The notes: generated by a model from the sequence alone, not told the origin. Numbered from the stretch's first letter, positions 1 through 6,944 are shown. The stretch: DNA of 7,260 bases from Bacillota bacterium (GCA_017619905.1 JAFZRK010000059.1:1-7260), one strand, 5' to 3'. Made by a program: numbers and translations.

Positions 1-1
1 A

Positions 2-1582
2 GACACCACCCTTGCGCAGATAATAAAGACCGTGTCAGACGCTGCAGCGACCAAGGCGCCTCTTGCAAGGATAGCGGACAAGGTGTCCGGGATATTCGTG
101 CCTGCGGTGATAGGCATAGCGCTGGTGACGCTGATCGGCTGGATGGTTGCCGGAAGGCAGTTCAGCTTTGCGATAGCAAGGGCGATCTCCGTGCTGGTCA
201 TAAGCTGCCCCTGCGCGCTTGGACTTGCCACTCCGGTAGCGATAATGGTCGGAAGCGGCGTAGGCGCAAAGAACGGAATACTGTACAAGACCGCGGCTTC
301 GCTGGAAGGTGCGGGCCGCGTAAACATAGTGGCTCTGGACAAGACCGGGACCATAACCGAGGGGCATCCGGCGGTAACGGACATGATACCTTACGGGTGC
401 GAGGAGCAGGAACTGCTTTCGTACGCCGCGGCGCTGGAAGCCAGGAGCGAACACCCGCTGGCCAAGGCAGTGTCGGAAAAGGCGGCAGGCATGGATATCC
501 CGGAGGTGTCGGACTTTGAGGCGCTTCCCGGAAACGGACTGCGCGCGGTGCTCAACGGCTCCGAGATCCTCGGCGGAAGCCATAAATACATATCGTCCGC
601 GGCCTTAGTGCCGGCGGAACTGTCGGAAAAGGCGGCGGAGCTTTCGGAGCTCGGACGCACGCCTCTGCTGTTCGCGAAAGACGGCAAGGCCATCGGCATA
701 ATCGCGGTCGCGGATACCATAAAGGAAGACTCCGCCAGAGCCGTGGAGGAGCTCAAAGGCATGGGCATACGTACCGTGATGCTGACCGGCGACAACGAGA
801 AGACCGCAAGGGCCATAGGCCGCGCCGCGGGCGTGGACGAGGTGATCGCAGGAGTGCTTCCGGACGGAAAGGCGGACGTCATACGGCGCCTTAAGGAAGA
901 AGGGAAGGTCGCCATGGTGGGCGACGGCATAAACGACGCTCCTGCCCTTACGCTGGCGGATACGGGCATTGCGATAGGCGCGGGCACGGACGTCGCGATA
1001 GACGCGGCGGACATAGTAGTCATGAAGAGCCGCCTTACGGACGTTACCGCAGCAATACGCATGAGCCGCGCGACTATCAGGAACATACACCAGAACCTGT
1101 TCTGGGCGTTCTTCTACAACGCGCTGTGCATTCCGCTGGCGGCCGGTCTGTACGGCATAGCAATGAAGCCCATGTACGGAGCCGCGGCGATGGCGCTGTC
1201 AAGTTTCTTCGTGTGCATGAACGCGCTCCGGCTCAATATGGTCAAGATACATGACGCAAGTCATGACAGAAAGATAAAACAGAACAAGAATGCTGAGGGT
1301 GGCTGCAGCGATCAGACCTGCGCCCTGGACGCCCCGAAAGAAACAGCAGAAGATGTCAAGGAGGAAAAGACGATGAAAAAGACTCTTAAGGTTGAAGGAA
1401 TGATGTGCGGCCACTGCGAGGCGCGCGTGGCGAAGGCGCTCAAAGGCGTGGCAGGCGTTGAGAACGCTGTCGTAGATCATGCAGCGGGGACCGCGGTCGT
1501 TACGCTGAACGCGCCGGTGGCGGACGAACTGCTCGTTAAGGCAGTGGAGGCCCAGGATTACAAAGTGCTGGGCATAGAGTAA
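2..1582 (+). CDS. copA: Cu(I)-exporting P1B-type ATPase with C-terminal HMA domain, 5' end outside the window
   Basis: A membrane pump that uses ATP to move Cu(I) out of the cytoplasm. The frame is open to the window edge (first full codon at 2, beginning DTTLAQIIK, the end of the actuator domain), so the N-terminus is missing; 526 residues are visible. Numbering from that codon: a membrane hairpin at about 33-78 with the CPC metal site (69-71), the phosphorylated Asp113 in DKTGT, the HP motif (151-152), TGD (262-264) and the GDGINDAP hinge (from 307). The last two membrane helices carry YN (372-373) and MALSS (397-401), the pattern of Cu(I)-type P1B-1 pumps. A polar linker (about 415-457) with a CX4C pair (Cys435/Cys440) leads to an HMA domain with CGHC at 469-472. 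A GTG at 32 is inside the conserved fold and is not the start. The next gene follows after 33 bases with no terminator. Confidence 0.95.
   Translation, partial: DTTLAQIIKTVSDAAATKAPLARIADKVSGIFVPAVIGIALVTLIGWMVAGRQFSFAIARAISVLVISCPCALGLATPVAIMVGSGVGAKNGILYKTAASLEGAGRVNIVALDKTGTITEGHPAVTDMIPYGCEEQELLSYAAALEARSEHPLAKAVSEKAAGMDIPEVSDFEALPGNGLRAVLNGSEILGGSHKYISSAALVPAELSEKAAELSELGRTPLLFAKDGKAIGIIAVADTIKEDSARAVEELKGMGIRTVMLTGDNEKTARAIGRAAGVDEVIAGVLPDGKADVIRRLKEEGKVAMVGDGINDAPALTLADTGIAIGAGTDVAIDAADIVVMKSRLTDVTAAIRMSRATIRNIHQNLFWAFFYNALCIPLAAGLYGIAMKPMYGAAAMALSSFFVCMNALRLNMVKIHDASHDRKIKQNKNAEGGCSDQTCALDAPKETAEDVKEEKTMKKTLKVEGMMCGHCEARVAKALKGVAGVENAVVDHAAGTAVVTLNAPVADELLVKAVEAQDYKVLGIE
1358..1364 (+). 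promoter_or_regulatory. Strong internal Shine-Dalgarno before the HMA domain of copA
   Basis: AAGGAGG lies eight bases before an in-frame ATG at 1373, inside the copA reading frame. It is a full match to the anti-SD core and at normal spacing, stronger than the site before several separate genes here. In the protein it encodes part of the Lys/Glu-rich linker (around VKEEKT), so it could also be a chance result of Lys-Glu codons. Whether it is used is inference. Confidence 0.5.
1373..1582 (+). CDS. Possible internally started CopZ-like copper chaperone (HMA domain of copA)
   Basis: Starting at the internal ATG would give a 69-residue protein, the usual length of a free CopZ chaperone, in the same frame and with the same stop as copA. 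It starts MKKTLKVEGMMCGHCEARV: the first beta strand begins directly after the Met and the MxCxxC copper loop is complete (Cys34 and Cys37 wrongly spaced candidates are absent; the pair is Cys12/Cys15 of this product). CopZ proteins carry Cu(I) to CopA in the cytoplasm. The alternative is that the domain is made only as the tail of the ATPase, a fusion that I recall from other Clostridia. The sequence supports both; use of the internal start is not proven. Confidence 0.4.
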   Translation: MKKTLKVEGMMCGHCEARVAKALKGVAGVENAVVDHAAGTAVVTLNAPVADELLVKAVEAQDYKVLGIE

Positions 1583-1615
1583 CGGCTTGGACATAATATA
1601 AGTTACGTAAAGAGC

Positions 1616-2335
1616 ATGAAAAACATTTACGAAGATCTCGATACCAGCTCCTGGAAGAGCGGCTGGGAGCCCGGAGCGCCGGTCTTTACGGGCTACGAGA
1701 ACGAGGTTCTTGCCATAGAGCAGAAGTACCCGGCGCGGAATATCGCTCCCGCGGACGTCCCGGTTTCCGGAACGGTTCCGGCAACGGTCTTCTACGGCGC
1801 TTCCAACTTCCGCATGTGGAAGAACCTGGACAGGGACATGGCTCAGTTCGGCGCTCAGAACCACGGTTTCGGCGGCGCTACGGACGTGCTGCTGGTCCAT
1901 TACGCGGATCGGCTGCTTTTCCCGTACGCGCCTGACGTCGCCGTCATCCAGTCCGGTTCCAACGACTACGCGGGGCTGAAAGGCAAGCCGGCAAGGCAGG
2001 CAGCTGCGAATCTGGAACTCAAAATACGCATGTACGGGTATTTCCTGGAGCATCTTCCGGATACACGTTTCGTGCTGCTGAGCCCGCTTCTGATGCCCGG
2101 CGCGCCGTATTTTACGGAGACTTCGCTGCTGGTGGCGGAAGGCATGGAAAAGCTTTGCGAAGAACTGCCCCGGCTGACTTTTGCAGGCGTCTCGGACCTT
2201 ACTTTTGACGGAACTGCTTATAGGACGGACCTTTTCAAGTCCGACGGAATACATCTCAACAGGGACGGTCAGCTGGCCCTGCGCGAAAGGATAACAGAGG
2301 TTTTATATGGAGTTTTTAAGAACATTGGGGGCTGA
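1616..2335 (+). CDS. SGNH/GDSL-family hydrolase, cytoplasmic
   Basis: A 239-residue protein of the SGNH hydrolase fold, which cleaves esters (acyl or acetyl groups) through a Ser-His-Asp set; the substrate here is unknown. The blocks are present in order: GASNFRMW with the probable nucleophile Ser63, NHGFGGAT (82-89) with the oxyanion Gly, GSND (114-117) with Asn116, and SDGIHLN with Asp210 and His213. There is no signal peptide or membrane segment, so it should be cytosolic. The ATG at 1616 is the only reasonable start (next Met is 67, past block I), yet its SD is poor: AAAGAG ends one base before the ATG. It follows copA by 33 bases and overlaps mgtC by 29, suggesting one transcript. The family is clear; the role is not. 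Confidence 0.85.
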   Translation: MKNIYEDLDTSSWKSGWEPGAPVFTGYENEVLAIEQKYPARNIAPADVPVSGTVPATVFYGASNFRMWKNLDRDMAQFGAQNHGFGGATDVLLVHYADRLLFPYAPDVAVIQSGSNDYAGLKGKPARQAAANLELKIRMYGYFLEHLPDTRFVLLSPLLMPGAPYFTETSLLVAEGMEKLCEELPRLTFAGVSDLTFDGTAYRTDLFKSDGIHLNRDGQLALRERITEVLYGVFKNIGG

Positions 2336-3014
2336 CATGCCTCTCGGCCAGGTCCTGGAGATGCTGGCGCGCGTGGTCGCAGCCGCGGTATGCGGAGGAG
2401 TGGTCGGAATCGAAAGATCCAGGCATTTCAAGGACGCGGGAGTAAGGACCCACTGCATGGTCGCCTGTGCGGCCGCAGTCATGATGATCATCTCCAAGTA
2501 CGGATTTACGGATCTTGCGGAAGGGATGAAAGCCGCGGATCCGGCGCGCATCGCCGCTCAGATAGTCACCGGCGTGGGTTTCCTGGGCGCAGGCATGATC
2601 TACCGCGACAGACATCAGTCACTGAAAGGGCTTACGACAGCGGCAGGTCTGTGGTGCGTTGCCGGAATAGGGATGGCCATGGGCGCGGGTCTGTATTATC
2701 TTGCGGTATTCGCAACGGTGTTCGTCGTACTGATGCAGTTCATAATGCACCGTTTCGGAATCGGCCACTACAAGACTTACGACTGCAGACTCGAAGCAGT
2801 CATGAAGGACGACCCGGAAACAGCGGCAAGGTTCAAGGAAAAACTGAGAAAAAAAGGCGCGAGCGTTTCGGAGTATTCTGTGAGCAGAAATGACGGAAAG
2901 CTTACCTGCGTCGTGGAGATCAACGCTTCTTCGCGGTCGTTGAGACAGGAACTCAGCGAGATCATAACCGCCGATCAGGATATCTTCTCCATGGAATTCA
3001 AGGACGTTACCTGA
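2307..3014 (+). CDS. MgtC/SapB-family membrane protein
   Basis: A 235-residue inner-membrane protein. The family signature is complete: GIER then AGVRTH (34-49), DPARIAAQ (78-85), GVGFLGAGMIY (89-99) and GLTTAAGLW (108-116). About four to five hydrophobic segments fall at 17-35, 49-65, 82-99 and 112-148, followed by a soluble tail from about 155 that resembles the ACT-like regulatory domain of MgtC proteins. Members are linked to growth at low magnesium, acid tolerance and, in some pathogens, survival in macrophages; most homologues are uncharacterised. The start at 2307 has AGAGG (2296-2300) at six bases and gives a typical N-terminus. An alternative ATG at 2337, one base after the stop of the hydrolase and behind a G-run, would remove ten residues. 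No magnesium-sensing leader is visible, since the start lies inside the upstream gene. Confidence 0.9.
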   Translation: MEFLRTLGADMPLGQVLEMLARVVAAAVCGGVVGIERSRHFKDAGVRTHCMVACAAAVMMIISKYGFTDLAEGMKAADPARIAAQIVTGVGFLGAGMIYRDRHQSLKGLTTAAGLWCVAGIGMAMGAGLYYLAVFATVFVVLMQFIMHRFGIGHYKTYDCRLEAVMKDDPETAARFKEKLRKKGASVSEYSVSRNDGKLTCVVEINASSRSLRQELSEIITADQDIFSMEFKDVT

Positions 3015-3927
3015 CTTCGTAGACGGACTTGAACGCGTTGAACGCCTTCTGCATGCCTTCTTCTATCGGAATGTAGCTTGTTCCGAGCTGCCTCGTTATT
3101 TTCGTGCCGTCGAAGAGCTCGCTCTCGTCCGCGGTGAGGGGGAAGGGCAGAGGGATGTTCTGCGCTATTACTTCCGATACGGTCACCGGACGGGTCTCAA
3201 AAGGCCTGTCCGTTACTTTTTGCAGGAGCTCCATGTAGCTCTTGTAGGTGACGGTCTCCGGCGCGGAAAGGTTGTAGGCCTGCCCGCAGGAAACGTCCTG
3301 CTGCTCTATGCAGGCGCAGATGGCTCGGGCCACGTCGGTCACGAACACGAAGTTCCACTCGGAATCCGAGTCCGAGGGCACCGGCACGGGCAGCCCTTTT
3401 ATTATGCGTTCAACGTAGAAGCTCTCGCGCGGAGCGTAGTTGAAAGGTCCGTATATGAAAGCGGGGCGCAGTATGGTGAGACCGGCATTGTTGAGTGCGC
3501 AGACCTGAGCGGCCTCCGTCTCCAGGTTGCGTTTCTTCCACATGTAGTCCGCGGCCATGCAGTTCCCCATGCGGTCCTGGAGCGGGGCGGTCTCGTCCTT
3601 CTTTGTCCTTATCGACCGGTCATAGACGTCAGCGGTGCTGAGCAGGATGTACTGAGCCGTCTTTATATTTACAGCGCTGAACAGCGTTGAGCAGTCCTCC
3701 GGCTCGTATGCGCAGAAGTCCACCACTGCGTCATATTCACCGCCCGGAAGCGCGGAGAGCGCGGCAGGATCGCGCCTGTCTGCCCTGTATTCCGAAACGT
3801 CTCCCAGGTATCCCATGGAATACGTTCCGCGGTTGATGAAGCTCAGTCCGTATCCTTTCTGCTTTGCGATTATTGCGAACACTCTGCCTGCGAAATACGT
3901 TCCGCCGATTATAAGCACTTTCTTCAT
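3007..3927 (-). CDS. NAD(P)-dependent epimerase/dehydratase-like protein (atypical SDR)
   Basis: A 306-residue Rossmann-fold protein of the extended/atypical short-chain dehydrogenase type, probably acting on a nucleotide sugar or similar substrate, in the cytosol. The N-terminal dinucleotide motif is GGTYFAG (8-14); NRGT (32-35) and DRRD (50-53) sit where the cofactor ribose and adenine are bound. The catalytic set is Ser97 or Thr98 in LSTADVY plus Tyr128 and Lys132 (YMWKK, a YxxxK motif), and RPAFIYGP (154-161) is the usual substrate-side loop. It starts at ATG 3925-3927, with AGAGG (3936-3940) at eight bases and an extended -10 promoter close upstream. Its TAA overlaps the end of mgtC on the other strand by eight bases. 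There are no sugar-pathway neighbours, so the substrate cannot be inferred. Confidence 0.85.
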   Translation of the reverse strand: MKKVLIIGGTYFAGRVFAIIAKQKGYGLSFINRGTYSMGYLGDVSEYRADRRDPAALSALPGGEYDAVVDFCAYEPEDCSTLFSAVNIKTAQYILLSTADVYDRSIRTKKDETAPLQDRMGNCMAADYMWKKRNLETEAAQVCALNNAGLTILRPAFIYGPFNYAPRESFYVERIIKGLPVPVPSDSDSEWNFVFVTDVARAICACIEQQDVSCGQAYNLSAPETVTYKSYMELLQKVTDRPFETRPVTVSEVIAQNIPLPFPLTADESELFDGTKITRQLGTSYIPIEEGMQKAFNAFKSVYEVR

Positions 3928-3953
3928 TGCGGATGCCTCTCTTTCCTGAAATG

Positions 3954-3962
3954 ATTATACCA
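3954..3962 (-). promoter_or_regulatory. Extended -10 promoter of the epimerase-like gene
   Basis: On the - strand the sequence reads TGGTATAAT: a perfect -10 hexamer (3954-3959) with the extended TGn element (3960-3962). No good -35 box lies 16-18 bases upstream, which fits an extended -10 promoter. Transcription would begin about 20 bases before the start codon, leaving a short leader holding only the SD. Confidence 0.65.
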
Positions 3963-4036
3963 CGAGGCTGCTTCTCCACGCTCCCCAATTGTCGAAAAAT
4001 TAACCGGCTCTGACCTTGCTTTTAGCGCAATTATGA

Positions 4037-4065
4037 ATGACAGCAGGGTGCTTTTTTGATATAAT
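4037..4065 (+). promoter_or_regulatory. Sigma-70/SigA-type promoter of the carboxyltransferase gene
   Basis: ATGACA (4037-4042, five of six matches to the -35 consensus), a 17-base spacer, and a perfect TATAAT (4060-4065) that also carries the extended TGn element (4057-4059). The expected leader is about 40 bases and ends with a strong SD, GGAGGT (4099-4104), six bases before the ATG. A small inverted repeat, GAAC-4-GTTC (4082-4093), lies in the leader; it is too short to call an operator. The whole divergent region is 3928-4110 and holds nothing else I can recognise. Confidence 0.75.
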
Positions 4066-4110
4066 TATCCACGATATCATGGAACAATAGTTCATTACGG
4101 AGGTCGCATA

Positions 4111-5751
4111 ATGAAATATACCGTAGAAATGGTCTCTACCGAAGAAGTATTCGAACCGGCGCCCAAACCGGAAAAGAAGAAAGCAGTACGCATCGATCCC
4201 AGCGCGGGAAAGACCAAGCAGGAAGCCCTCGTCGAGCGCAAGGAGCTCATAGAGAAAGGCGGCGGCCAGCGGCTCATCGACAAGCAGCACCAGTCCGGGA
4301 AGATGACGGCCAGAGAGCGTCTTGAAAAGCTCTTCGACCCCGGCACCTTCGAGGAGACCGGAATGTTCGTGCGCCATCGCTGCACCAACTTCGGCATGGA
4401 GGACAAGTACACTCCGGGCGAAGGCGTGGTCACCGGCTACGGACAGATAGACGGACGCACCGTCTACGCTGCGGCTCAGGACTTTACGGTAATGGGCGGA
4501 TCTCTGGGCGAGATGCACGCGGCTAAGATCGCGATGGCTCAGGAGACTGCTCTTAAGGCCGGCGCTCCGATGATTTGCATAAACGACTCCGGCGGAGCCC
4601 GCATCCAGGAAGGCGTTGACGCTCTGGCGGGCTACGGCCGCATATTCTACAACAACACCAAGGCCTCCGGCGTCATCCCGCAGATAAGCGTAATAATGGG
4701 ACCCTGCGCGGGCGGCGCGGTGTATTCCCCGGCTCTTACGGACTTCATCTTCATGGTGGAGAAGACCAGCCAGATGTTCATAACCGGACCTAACGTAATC
4801 AAGTCCGTTACCGGCGAGATCGTCACCTCCGAAAAACTCGGCGGCGCCAACACCCACAACAGCGTTTCCGGCGTGGCGCACTTCGCCTGCAAGACCGAGG
4901 ACGACTGCATACAGCAGATCAAGGAGCTCCTGTCCTATCTGCCGCAGAGCAACAGATCCCCCGTTCCGCAGAAGCCCACCGAGGATCCTGTGGACAGGAT
5001 AGACGAAAAGCTCAACGACATCGTACCGGACAACCCCAACAAGTCCTACGAGATGTACGACATAATAAAGAGTCTGGCGGACGACGGACAGATCCTGGAC
5101 GTTCAGGCGCTCTACGCCAAGAACATCATAACCTGCTTCATCCGTCTCGGCGGGAGGACCGTAGGCGTCATCGCCAGCCAGCCTAGAGTAATGGCGGGCT
5201 GCCTGGACATCAACGCTTCCGACAAGGCATCCAGATTCATCAGGACCTGCGACTGCTTCAACATCCCGCTGCTCACAATAGAGGACGTTCCCGGCTTCCT
5301 GCCCGGTACCAATCAGGAGTACGGCGGAATAATCCGCCACGGCGCCAAGATGCTGTTCGCTTACTCCGAGGCCACCGTTCCCAAGGTCACCGTAATAACC
5401 AGAAAGGCCTACGGCGGCGCCTACATAGGAATGTGCTCCAAGCACCTGGGCGCTGACACCGTGTTCGCATGGCCCAAGGCGGAGATAGCCGTAATGGGCG
5501 CTTCCGGCGCGGCAAACATCATATTCGCCAAGGATATCAAGGCGGCCGAGGATCCGGAAGAGGAGAGGGCCAACAAGATAGCTGAGTACGAAGGCACCAT
5601 GATGAACCCGTACGTGGCGGCTTCCCGCGGATACGTGGACGACGTAATAGTTCCGGCAGACACCAGAAAGAAGCTGATCAAGGCCTTCAAGGCCCTGGAA
5701 GGCAAGCAGCAGGATTCCCCGGCCAAGAAGCACGGCAACATTCCGCTGTAA
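4111..5751 (+). CDS. mmdA: Acyl-CoA carboxyltransferase, methylmalonyl-CoA decarboxylase alpha / propionyl-CoA carboxylase beta type
   Basis: The 546-residue carboxyltransferase subunit that moves CO2 between an acyl-CoA (probably methylmalonyl/propionyl-CoA) and a biotin carrier. Visible marks: GKMTARERL (63-71), DFTVMGGSLGEMH (124-136), the first oxyanion site NDSGGARIQEG (158-168), MGPCAGGAVYSPALTDF (196-212), VPGFLPGTNQEYGG (393-406), the second site GASGAAN (463-469), and the family end KKHGNIPL. Many stretches match Veillonella MmdA as I remember it. Motif alignment from memory puts Ile439 where propionyl-CoA carboxylases such as Streptomyces PccB have Asp422; MmdA has Leu there, favouring the decarboxylase branch. 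Residues 1-37 form an extra charged, Pro/Lys-rich leader. Its own promoter and a terminator right after the stop make it monocistronic; beta, gamma (biotin) and delta subunits are not in the window. Decarboxylase versus carboxylase cannot be settled here. Confidence 0.9.
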   Translation: MKYTVEMVSTEEVFEPAPKPEKKKAVRIDPSAGKTKQEALVERKELIEKGGGQRLIDKQHQSGKMTARERLEKLFDPGTFEETGMFVRHRCTNFGMEDKYTPGEGVVTGYGQIDGRTVYAAAQDFTVMGGSLGEMHAAKIAMAQETALKAGAPMICINDSGGARIQEGVDALAGYGRIFYNNTKASGVIPQISVIMGPCAGGAVYSPALTDFIFMVEKTSQMFITGPNVIKSVTGEIVTSEKLGGANTHNSVSGVAHFACKTEDDCIQQIKELLSYLPQSNRSPVPQKPTEDPVDRIDEKLNDIVPDNPNKSYEMYDIIKSLADDGQILDVQALYAKNIITCFIRLGGRTVGVIASQPRVMAGCLDINASDKASRFIRTCDCFNIPLLTIEDVPGFLPGTNQEYGGIIRHGAKMLFAYSEATVPKVTVITRKAYGGAYIGMCSKHLGADTVFAWPKAEIAVMGASGAANIIFAKDIKAAEDPEEERANKIAEYEGTMMNPYVAASRGYVDDVIVPADTRKKLIKAFKALEGKQQDSPAKKHGNIPL

Positions 5752-5770
5752 GAAAAAAGCAAAAAGAACA

Positions 5771-5801
5771 GACCCGCTCGATCAGGAGCGGGTCGTTTTT
5801 T
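5771..5801. terminator. Bidirectional rho-independent terminator
   Basis: A perfect 9-bp stem (5771-5779 with 5786-5794, GACCCGCTC/GAGCGGGTC) around a six-base loop, followed on the + strand by six T (5796-5801). On the left side the + strand is A-rich (5752-5768), so the - strand transcript also has U-rich sequence after the same hairpin. It stops the carboxyltransferase transcript 20 bases after its stop codon and can stop the pyrB-alr transcript 32 bases after the end of alr. Confidence 0.92.
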
Positions 5802-5832
5802 ATTGTCTCAGGTAATGACGGGCGCGAGGCCT

Positions 5833-6942
5833 TCAGTCCGCGGTCACCCGCGGCACTCTTTTGCTTATGCCGGTAACCACTTCGTCCACGTTCAGGTCCA
5901 GCATGTCCGCCATGTCAAGGATTCCGAAATGCTCGCCCAGAAGTTCCACGCGGTCGCAGGGCTTTACTCCTGGAACGCCCGAGGCGTCGACCATGAACTG
6001 ATCCATGCACACGCGTCCGATTATCGGGGCCTTGCAGCCTTTGATGTATACGCATCCTTTGTTGGAAAGGTGCCTTCTGTAGCCATCCGCGAATCCCACC
6101 GGAATGGTCGCGATCACCGTATCCCTGTCTGTTGTGAACGTCGCGCCGTAGCCGACTGATGTGCCGGCAGGCACGGTCTTCACATGGGCCACGTATGTCT
6201 CCCAGGTGATGACTTCCTGAAAGCCCATGCTGCGCCACAGATCGTTATCCACAGGGTTCAGCCCGTAGAGTATGTCTCCGGGGCGTATGGCGTCCAGGTG
6301 TGTCTTCTGATGCAGCAGTGTGGCAGGGCTGTTCGCGGTGTGCAGAAGCGGTATCTCAACGCCGCGCTTTCTTATAAGCCCGGCGGTGTCAAGAAAGAGC
6401 TTCAGCTGCCTGTCCATGGATGGGCTGGGGTCCTCGTCCGCGCAGGCGAAGTGGGTGAACATGCCGTGGATCTTAAGGCCGGGCAGTTTGGATATCTCAA
6501 CTGCAGCGTCCGCTGCTTCCTGTCCGGCGGGAAAACCGATGCGGCTCATGCCGGTGTCCACTTTTATGCTTACGTTAAGAGTCTCGCCGCGCTCTTCGGC
6601 CATGCGGCTGAGAGCCCTTGCGGTGTCTGTGCTGAATACGGTCGGGATCAGCCGGTATTCGAAAAGCTCCGCGTACTGCCAGGGGCAGGTGTCGCCGAGT
6701 ATTATTATCTCTTCGTCTTCGGCTCCTGCGGCGCGCAGATCGCGGCCTTCCTCCCAGATCGCCACGGCGTACTTCTTAATTCCGAAGTCCCTGAAAACGG
6801 GGTAGACGTTGGATATTCCGCAGCCGTAGGCGTCGCCTTTCAGCACGGCAAATATCTCCGCGCCCGGGGCTGCGTATTCATCCCTTACCAGTTCCAAGTT
6901 GTGGCGCAGTCTGTCCAGATGGACGACGGCTGCGGTGCGCAT
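5833..6942 (-). CDS. alr: Alanine racemase
   Basis: A 369-residue PLP enzyme that interconverts L- and D-alanine, giving D-alanine for peptidoglycan; cytosolic. Lys35 in VLKGDAYGCG binds PLP and Tyr265 in SVGYGATF is the second catalytic base. Other family marks are VDTGMSRIG (128-136), HTANSPATL (201-209) with the phosphate-binding Ser204, IRPGDILYG (219-227) with Arg220 at the PLP nitrogen, GFADGYRR (283-290), GRVCMDQF (309-316), and SKRVPRV near the C-terminus. The family's usual Ala in the PLP-Lys motif (K-A-D-A-Y) is Gly36 here, a mild change. The frame is open further upstream to 7074, but that part overlaps pyrB and is unlike the family; the ATG at 6942 begins the fold and has GGAG (6949-6952) at six bases. 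The gene starts two bases after the pyrB stop, so it is likely translated in coupling with it. Confidence 0.95.
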   Translation of the reverse strand: MRTAAVVHLDRLRHNLELVRDEYAAPGAEIFAVLKGDAYGCGISNVYPVFRDFGIKKYAVAIWEEGRDLRAAGAEDEEIIILGDTCPWQYAELFEYRLIPTVFSTDTARALSRMAEERGETLNVSIKVDTGMSRIGFPAGQEAADAAVEISKLPGLKIHGMFTHFACADEDPSPSMDRQLKLFLDTAGLIRKRGVEIPLLHTANSPATLLHQKTHLDAIRPGDILYGLNPVDNDLWRSMGFQEVITWETYVAHVKTVPAGTSVGYGATFTTDRDTVIATIPVGFADGYRRHLSNKGCVYIKGCKAPIIGRVCMDQFMVDASGVPGVKPCDRVELLGEHFGILDMADMLDLNVDEVVTGISKRVPRVTAD

Positions 6943-6944
6943 CT

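Noticed and set aside
1586..1601. Possible -10-like AT-rich element between copA and the hydrolase
   Set aside because: CATAAT/AATATA occurs, but no -35 lies at the right distance and the gap is only 33 bases; not enough to call a promoter.
1199..2254. 351-codon open frame on the - strand across the copA end and the hydrolase
   Set aside because: It spans two real genes on the other strand, has no recognisable domain, and lacks a family-like composition.
4082..4093. GAAC-4-GTTC inverted repeat in the carboxyltransferase leader
   Set aside because: Four-base arms with immediate mismatches outside are expected by chance.
4000..5733. 577-codon open frame on the - strand across the whole carboxyltransferase gene
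   Set aside because: It mirrors a gene whose product matches a known family along its length. The translation is repetitive in Gly/Val/Tyr/Ala/His with no recognisable domain, as expected from the antisense of a codon-biased GC-rich gene.
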